Positions 58,321 through 64,000 of a stretch of 64,000 nucleotides of DNA are shown here, in pieces (position 1 is the first letter of the stretch; every line of letters begins with the position of its first letter). The DNA is from Odobenus rosmarus divergens (Eukaryota > Chordata > Mammalia > Carnivora > Odobenidae), in the NCBI RefSeq assembly GCF_000321225.1, contig NW_004451657.1, positions 131,980 through 195,979 of the forward strand. Reading direction: 5' to 3'. Both the position numbers and the translations under genes were made by a program. The notes below the pieces were generated by a model. It was not told the origin of the DNA and searched no databases. It saw only the letters and a program-made list of their open reading frames with translations.

Positions 58321-58935
58321 TTAGCACCTACTGGGTCTGACTCGTTCACATTCCACATGCCTAGGGAGCATCTGCTCCTAGCACCCCGTGTGTGGGTGGG
58401 TCTCTCCCAGCCTCTGTGAAGACATCAGTCCGGTGGGGAAGATCGCCAGGGAGACAGAGGACATAAGAGCTCTGACAGGGAACCCCACAGTCCTGTGGGG
58501 GCCCGGGGTTCGGGGAAGGTCCCAGAGAAAGTAGCCCTGAGCTACCTGAGAACCAGCACCCACAAGAGCCAGCCGGGACGGGTTTAGGACACGGGAGAGG
58601 AGGGCTTCAGTCAGAGTAGTGCGGGCTTAAGGCCCAGAGGAGTAAGAAAAGGCAGCTCTTTGGAGGAACCACGTGTATTTTTCTGGATTTCTCCAGCCAT
58701 TCGGTGGGAGGGCACTCACTGGCCCCCTCCTCCGTGCACGGCCCGTGGACCCTGGGAAGCTAGTGTCCAGACCAGCCCACGCCACCCTCGAGGGGCAGAA
58801 GCAAACACTAGTCAAACACACCGACGACTGAGCAGATGATTGACCCCCAACAGGTGCTCTCAAAGAAAGGAAACTGGCCAATGGGAGGGTCAAACTGCCC
58901 CAGACCTCCCAGACGTGGAGGTCCCCAGACGTTTT

Positions 58936-59140
58936 CTTTTTAAGATTTACTTACTTATTTGAGAGAGAGAGCACACGGGGGTGGGGGAGAGCAGAGAGAG
59001 AAAGAGAGAGAGAATCCTCAAGCAGACTCCCCACTGAGCACAGAGCCCGATGTGGGGCTCCGTCCCAGGACCTTGAGATCACGACCTGAGCCCAAATCAA
59101 GAGTCGGCCATTCAACCACCTGAGCCAGCCAGGCGCCCCT
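58936..59140 (-). mobile_element. Can-SINE (SINEC family), antisense
   Basis: The reverse strand starts aggggcgcctggctggctca, has 'ggttgaatggccgactcttg' and 'ctgggacggagccccacatc' box regions, a CT-rich tract and 'caaataagtaagtaaatct' before the tail. Target-site duplications are not clear, so it is older or has lost a flank. Confidence 0.92.
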
Positions 59141-59994
59141 CCGCAAAGACTTTGAGCAAGAAGCGATGCCGAGTAGACTTCTGAAGGAGGAGAAGGGGCT
59201 GACCCAATGAAAAGGAATGGAATATTCCAGGCAGGGGAACTGGTGCCCCAGGGGAAAGCAAGGAGCCCAGGTGGTGGGGAGACGATCAGGAAGGATCACT
59301 AGGAAGGTGTGCACGGGACCCAGGGGCCCAGGGAATGGGCCGTGTTGGAGCACCCCTCGTGTCATGTTTGCACAGTGGGCTATGTGGTGCCTCACTGATA
59401 CAGCGGAGGGTTTGCACGGGCAGATTGCACATGCAGGCTGGGCCACATCTGGGATGGAGCAGGCTGGAACCATGTGGGATGCCAAGAGCTCAGTGGGATC
59501 AGGGGCGAGGTCAAGAGGGGGCTTGTGAGGGACACTCCTAAACTCGGACCTTGTCTTACTGGAGGACGGTGGGAAGCAGTGCCGGCCGCCGGTCTGACAA
59601 GTGACGTGACTCAGCTGCAGGAAGGCCCGCCAAGGCGGTAGCCAGGCCAGGCCACCAGGGCCAGGACACAGCCCAGCATCACAGCCGAGCCTGCTCCTAC
59701 ACTGTCAGGTCAGCCAGGGCCTGGGAAACTGTGCGTCCATGTGAGCCTGACCCTGGCCTCTCCGGGTGAGGCCCCCAGGGAGCCAAGCGGCAGGAGTAGG
59801 TGAAAACAGACATCTTGGCTCTTCTCCACAATCCAGATGAGGTTTTACGTTTAAGTCCCAGAATGCAGCTGTGATTGTACTTCACGGAATGGGCTGACTT
59901 GCACGAGGCAGTCACGGCACTGGGAAAGTACCATCTCGTCCCATCCATCCGCTCTTCCTTGGCCACGGCCCCCTGCTAGGGATGCAGCATGACC

Positions 59995-60115
59995 ATGTCA
60001 TCCGCATCCCCATCGTAAAGGGGAGGAAACTGGCTCAGAGGGGCTGAGGGACTTGCCCAAGGTCACCCAGCCAGGAGCGAGGTGTGCGACCCGAGTGTGT
60101 CTGATTCCATAACCT
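59995..60115 (-). repeat. MIR element, antisense
   Basis: 'ggaggaaactggctcagagg' and 'gggacttgcccaaggtcacc' are MIR in reverse. Confidence 0.7.
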
Positions 60116-60549
60116 GTATCCCCCAACCATCAGCACCACTCACGACCCGACAGGCCCGCAGACGCAGGCAGGGAGGAGTTTAAGGAGGGGGTCCGGGACA
60201 GTGCGAGGGCTGTGGGACAGCTGGGAGAACTGATGGACAGCCATGCAAAAGCAAGCCCAGGCCTTTTGCTCCCGCAAAGCCGCTCACTGCTGTGCCCTCC
60301 CACCACCAGCAAAGCCGGCTTATCAGTCCCAGCCAGGGCCAGCGGGCTTCCCGAGAAGCCTCATGGTGACCACATGAGGCCACGGCCTGAGGCATGAGAG
60401 GTGCTGGAACATTCAGCTCTGCTGCCTCCTAATCAAATCCAGCTTCAGGCTCTGCAGGACTTCCAGTGGAAAGAAATGGCCATGCTCCTGAGAGCTGGAG
60501 GCCTGGGCTCTGCAGAGTTCAGGGGCCGGAGTCCCCGGGACGCAGACTG

Positions 60550-61000
60550 CCATTAGCTTCCCATGGCTACTCTAACAAATAAGCACAGACTTGGGGGCTT
60601 AAAACAACAGAAGGTAATTTCTCACGGCTCTGGAGGCCAAAAGCCCAAGTCCAGATCATGGGGCAGAATTCATGCTGTCAGCAGGGCCTCACACCCCCCG
60701 AGAGGTTCTAGGGAAGAATCCCTCCTTGCCGCTTCCAGCTTCTGGTGGCTGTGGCATGACCTGGCTTGTGGAGTCCCTACCCCGTTTTCACACGGCCTTC
60801 TCTGTGTGTCACATTCCCTGCCTCACCCTTCTAAGGACAATTGTTAATTGGATTTAGGGCCCACACACATAAGTCAGGATAAGTTCCTCCCCTCAAAATT
60901 CGTTTAACATCTTTTGCCATGTAAGGTAATAGTCACAGGTTCCAAGAATTAGGACGTGCCCATTTCTCTTGGGGGCCACCATTCACCCACGACCAATACC
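60550..61000 (-). repeat. MLT1-like LTR (ERVL-MaLR), antisense
   Basis: On the plus strand: 'cttaaaacaacagaaggtaa', 'tttctcacggctctggaggc', 'ttctaaggacaattgttaat' and '..caccattcacccacgacc', the reverse of the MLT1 layout. Confidence 0.75.
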
Positions 61001-61099
61001 ACAGGTGGAAACTAGCCGACAGGAGAGGTCTGCCTATCAGCCACAGGGGGGCGCTACAGGCCCACATCAGAACAGCAGTGCAGCCTGGAGGCTCAAATC

Positions 61100-61275
61100 T
61101 CAGGCTCCTGGCTCACTGCGCTAGCTGTGGGCCTTGGACAGGTTTCTCCCTGTGCCTCAGTTTCCTTGTCTGTAATAACAGCCTCTACCACTCAGGGTCT
61201 GGCAAACATTGCACGCAACAGTCCACGTCCAGCACTCCGAACAGCGCCTGGCGCACAGCCGCACTCAAGGACGGC
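61100..61275 (+). repeat. MIR element
   Basis: 'ctgtgcctcagtttccttgt', 'ctgtaataacagcctctacc' and 'cgaacagcgcctggcgcaca' match MIR. Confidence 0.75.
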
Positions 61276-61659
61276 TGTTGTTTTTAGCATTCTCAGAATC
61301 CATCTTACTCCAAACTCCTCCTCCTCCCTGGGGCCCCGGGCTCTGCAAAGGGCCACCCTCCAGTCAATCATCTGGGCCCGAGCCCTGCGAGTCCACCTAC
61401 ACGAGCCTACCTCTCCCTCCCTCTTACACCTGACAGGCCCCAAGTCCTGCCAGGATTAGCTCCTTTGTCTCTCTGTCCTCACCGTCCTGTTCTGGCCTGG
61501 ACTGGCCCAGCTCTCTGTCCCCGCACTCACCTCTCGCCCCCACCTTCTCATCCTCCACCAGCTCCTAGTGCGTCAGAGCCGATGGGACTCTGATGGCGGC
61601 TAACGGCAGCAGTCCCCCAATTTATAGTTGTTATGACAGGTTAGGAAATGAATACAGGC

Positions 61660-62085
61660 AGCATAAAGAATGGGGAAATACAACCCACAGCATGGGAGAA
61701 ATGCATCCAATAAAGGGCCTACATCCAGAATAAAGAACTCTTAATTCAACAATGAGAAGACAAACAAGTTCATTTTAAAATCGGCAAAGGAAGACATCCA
61801 GATGGCCAACAGACACTTGAAAAGATGCTCAACATCACTCATCATCAGGAAAGTACAAATCCAAACCACAATAAGACATCACCTCACACCCGCCAAAATG
61901 GCTAAAATCAACAACACAAGAAACAACAAGTGTTGGCAAGGCTGTGGAGGAAGGGGAACCCTCTTGCACTATTGTTGGGAATGCAAACTGGTGCAGCCAC
62001 TCTTGGAAACAGTATGGAGCTTCCTCAAGAAGTTAAAAATAGAACTACCCTATGACCCAGCAATCCCATATGAAATCTGGGGTGT
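61660..62085 (+). mobile_element. L1 ORF2 C-terminal fragment
   Basis: 'acttgaaaagatgctcaaca', 'gacatcacctcacacccgcc', 'ggcaaggctgtggaggaagg', 'tgttgggaatgcaaactgg' and 'tatgacccagcaatcccata' are L1 ORF2 end landmarks, giving [11 protein letters not shown] and DPAIP. It has no 3' UTR or tail, so the right end is truncated. Confidence 0.88.
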
Positions 62086-62157
62086 CCTTCTTAGCCACTG
62101 GTGAATAATAACCATCATTTATCAGATTCCCCAGACATCAGGTTATCAGAATCACAT

Positions 62158-62278
62158 CAGTGGTTCTCAGACTGCGTGTATCAGAACCCCGGGGGGCGGC
62201 TGAGGAAGCTCACGGAGGCCCAGATCTTGCAGGCTCCAGGCGGTTCTCCCGCCACCTGTGTCTGAGAGCTGCTGCCCA
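62158..62278 (+). repeat. MER5-like hAT remnant
   Basis: 'cagtggttctcagactgcgt' and 'gtatcagaaccccgggg' start it like MER5A. The rest is diverged. Confidence 0.6.
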
Positions 62279-62789
62279 TGACCACCCACACTAGCCGGAC
62301 AGATGCACATACTCATCTTGAGAGGACCTCCTGGGTGTCGGGCACCGTGCTACACTATTTCTCAAGCAACTCCTTGGAGCAAATTGTTTATTTTTCCCAT
62401 CTCACAGAGAAGAAAGAGCTCGAGAGAGGGGAACGAAGCTGCAAAGGTGCCACGGCCCAGCTGGGAGCAGCAAAAGCAGAGTCTCCATGTAGGTCTCTGA
62501 ATGCAAAGATGCCGCGCCTGTCACGGGCAAGAAGGGGAGGCTCAGAACAAGGGGCCGCTCCCCAGGGCCTGGGTCTGGTGGCCCGGGGAGCTGCGAGGGG
62601 CCAGCACTCGATGCGAGGGAGTCTCTCCCAGCCCCATTGCCCACTAGGAACACCAAGAGAATCTATTCTTTGTGCCATTGCCTGGCTCCACTGGGCCAGA
62701 ACCAGAACTCTCGGTGGGTAGGTCTGACTTAATATGATGCTGTCACCTCCCCGGGCACCTAGGCAACCAGGGTACAAAGAATAACTCTG

Positions 62790-62935
62790 GAGCAGTGGGT
62801 CTCACGTGAGAATCATCTGGAAACTGAGAATTCCCAATGCCTAGGCTCTGCTCAGTCCCACCGACTCAGGACCCCAACGTGCAGACCAGTTCTCAGTGGT
62901 TTCTAAGTTGATTCCAATGTGCAGCCAAAGCAGAA
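62790..62935 (+). repeat. MER5-like hAT remnant
   Basis: 'ggagcagtgggtctcacgtg', 'agaatcatctggaaactgag' and 'cctaggctctgctcagtccc' follow the MER5 order. Confidence 0.6.
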
Positions 62936-62974
62936 AGATCTGGCTCAGGGCCCTGTGTGCTCCAGCGCCGGTCT

Positions 62975-63155
62975 CTAGCCAGGAGTGCTGGCATCCCCAG
63001 CAAGCTGGCTAGAATTGCAAGATTTCGGGTCCACCCGAGGCCTACTAAACCCCAAACTCTGGGGTGGGACCCAGCAGTCTGCGTTCACCAGCCCTCCGTA
63101 GGATGCTGATGCCACCGCAAGTGTGAGAACCTCTTGCCGAGAGCCTGGCTACTGG
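62975..63155 (+). repeat. MER5-like hAT remnant
   Basis: 'ctagaattgcaagatttcgg', 'cagcagtctgcgttcaccag' and 'ggatgctgatgccaccgcaa' are MER5-like. Confidence 0.6.
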
Positions 63156-63164
63156 AAGTGGGGC

Positions 63165-63265
63165 CACAGGCCAGCCATGTCAGCGTCACCAGGCTCTTGT
63201 GAAAGGTACAGTCCCAGGCCCCACCCAAACCCAGGATCCAGAACCTGCAGTTTAAACAAGGTCCC
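63165..63265 (+). repeat. MER5-like hAT remnant
   Basis: 'gtcagcgtcaccaggctctt', 'gtcccaggccccacccaaac' and 'gaacctgcagtttaaacaag' are MER5-like. Confidence 0.55.
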
Positions 63266-63276
63266 CAGGGGATTCG

Positions 63277-63279
<3 letters not shown>

Positions 63280-63326
<47 letters not shown>
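63280..63326. repeat. (CA)n microsatellite
   Basis: An uninterrupted run of about 23 CA units. Likely polymorphic. Confidence 0.98.
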
Positions 63327-63329
<3 letters not shown>

Positions 63330-63531
63330 ACTGCAAAGCGCCCCTCCTTCCTCCCCTCTCCCCACCTCCACTCTTAAATTAGAACCCCTCACCTCACCAG
63401 GGGTGAGGCCCACGTCCCATGTAAAGGTGATGCCACGTTGCTGGCAGGCCACTGAGTAATAAGACCAGAGTCCCACGAGCCTGGGTCCAAGCTGACTCGG
63501 CCACTGAGGACAGGACTGGTGGCAGCTTAGG

Positions 63532-63720
63532 GCAGCGGTTCTCAACCGTAACGTGCCTGACAACCAGCCTATGGGTGCCTCGAATTCTCCTTAACTGGCC
63601 TCTCCCCAGCTAGGTGGATCGCATGGGCTGGGGGCCCTGAATGTGCATTTCCACCCAGCGCCCAGGTGACGGAATGCTCAATGCCGAGATCACAGTTGGG
63701 TACCCCTGGTTTAGTATTCA
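63532..63720 (+). repeat. MER5-like hAT remnant
   Basis: 'cagcggttctcaaccgtaac', 'gggccctgaatgtgcatttc' and 'cgcccaggtgacggaatgct' follow the MER5 order and are near full length. Confidence 0.65.
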
Positions 63721-64000
63721 AAAGCTAGTCTATCAGGCTTTTAAGCCTCCTCTAGCTGGCACCATGTGGCCCTGTGACTCAGGCGTCTCACCTGGAAAAT
63801 GGGCTGTGGTGGTTCTAAATCATAGGTTGTTGTGAGGGAGCAACAGATGTGGAGAGCTAAAGTGATGAGCGATAAGAGTGCCCACTACAGGCCTGGAATT
63901 TCCAGGGTGAGTGCAGCCACCCCTCCCACCACCACCCCTGTGTCCACAGTCACCACCGCCATCTCCCCAACATCTCCATCACCATTACCACCACCACCAC

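Larger units (their letters stand above)
27237..64000 (-). other. Upstream intron(s) or 5' flank of JAKMIP1; no coding exon recognised
   Basis: No sequence in this 36.8 kb matches a protein family I recognise apart from L1 remnants. Upstream non-coding JAKMIP1 exons may be present but cannot be identified from sequence alone. Unassigned stretches over 300 bases, where I see nothing definite: 27780-28120, 28730-29630, 29740-30180, 30340-31480, 34330-35500, 35830-37440, 40790-41500, 41610-42300, 43410-43980, 44050-44410, 45660-46140, 46290-47000, 47500-48890, 49660-50430, 51120-52100, 53410-55560, 56250-57090, 57280-57990, 58330-58930, 59150-59990, 60120-60540, 61280-61650, 62280-62780, 63380-63530 and 63720-64000. 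Confidence 0.6.

Overview
The window is mammalian nuclear DNA from a carnivore. The evidence is a spliced vertebrate gene with GT-AG introns, four tRNA-Lys-type Can-SINEs (head 'gtggctcagt.ggttaag', tail 'caaataaataaataaa'), carnivore-type L1 3' ends, and a background of ancient mammalian repeats (MIR, L2, MLT1-like LTRs, MER5, Tigger, HAL1). The SINE at 40436-40628 resembles arctoid, perhaps mustelid, copies more than the dog SINEC_Cf type. That species-level reading rests on recollection of the families and is tentative. Nothing prokaryotic is present, and most open reading frames are chance ORFs in introns and repeats.

The one gene I can support is JAKMIP1 (janus kinase and microtubule interacting protein 1, also called MARLIN1) on the minus strand. 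Six coding exons join in frame, from the ATG at 27099 leftwards: 26971-27099, 21604-22098, 9209-9418, 8237-8356, 6716-6862 and 5665-5805. They encode residues 1-414 of a protein that is about 626 residues long in its best known human form. Every intron is phase 0 and every exon is a multiple of three. The C-terminal, JAK-binding half must lie left of position 1, because no further exon is visible in 1-5664. A probable 5' UTR segment adjoins the ATG (27100-27236) and carries a 29-codon upstream ORF. A CpG-rich block at 32240-32760 is the best promoter candidate, but nothing ties it to the gene.

Layout: 1-5664 is intron with a 50-N gap (3230-3279) flanked by suspicious duplications and a perfect 128-bp tandem duplication (4115-4370). 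5665-9418 holds four clustered coding exons. 9419-21603 is a 12.2-kb intron with several LTRs, an L1 with an inverted 5' arm, a SINE, an L2 and an old antisense L1. 21604-22098 is the long exon, then a 4.9-kb intron, then the start-codon exon. 27237-64000 is upstream intron or 5' flank. It contains the CpG-rich block, about 1.5 kb of CA-rich satellite holding a 346-N gap, a nested HAL1/L1/Tigger cluster (37560-40180), three SINEs, more L1 pieces, and a cluster of MER5-like remnants near the right end.

I did not find a new molecular system. The observations most worth a second look are structural. There is a perfect 50-bp inverted copy (38231-38280 against 40733-40782) that looks like a templated patch inside an old HAL1/L1. 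There is an L1 with a textbook twin-priming structure and a 15-bp target-site duplication, inserted into an LTR. Finally, duplications around the 50-N gap include a 95-bp piece of a JAKMIP1 intron, probably an assembly error.
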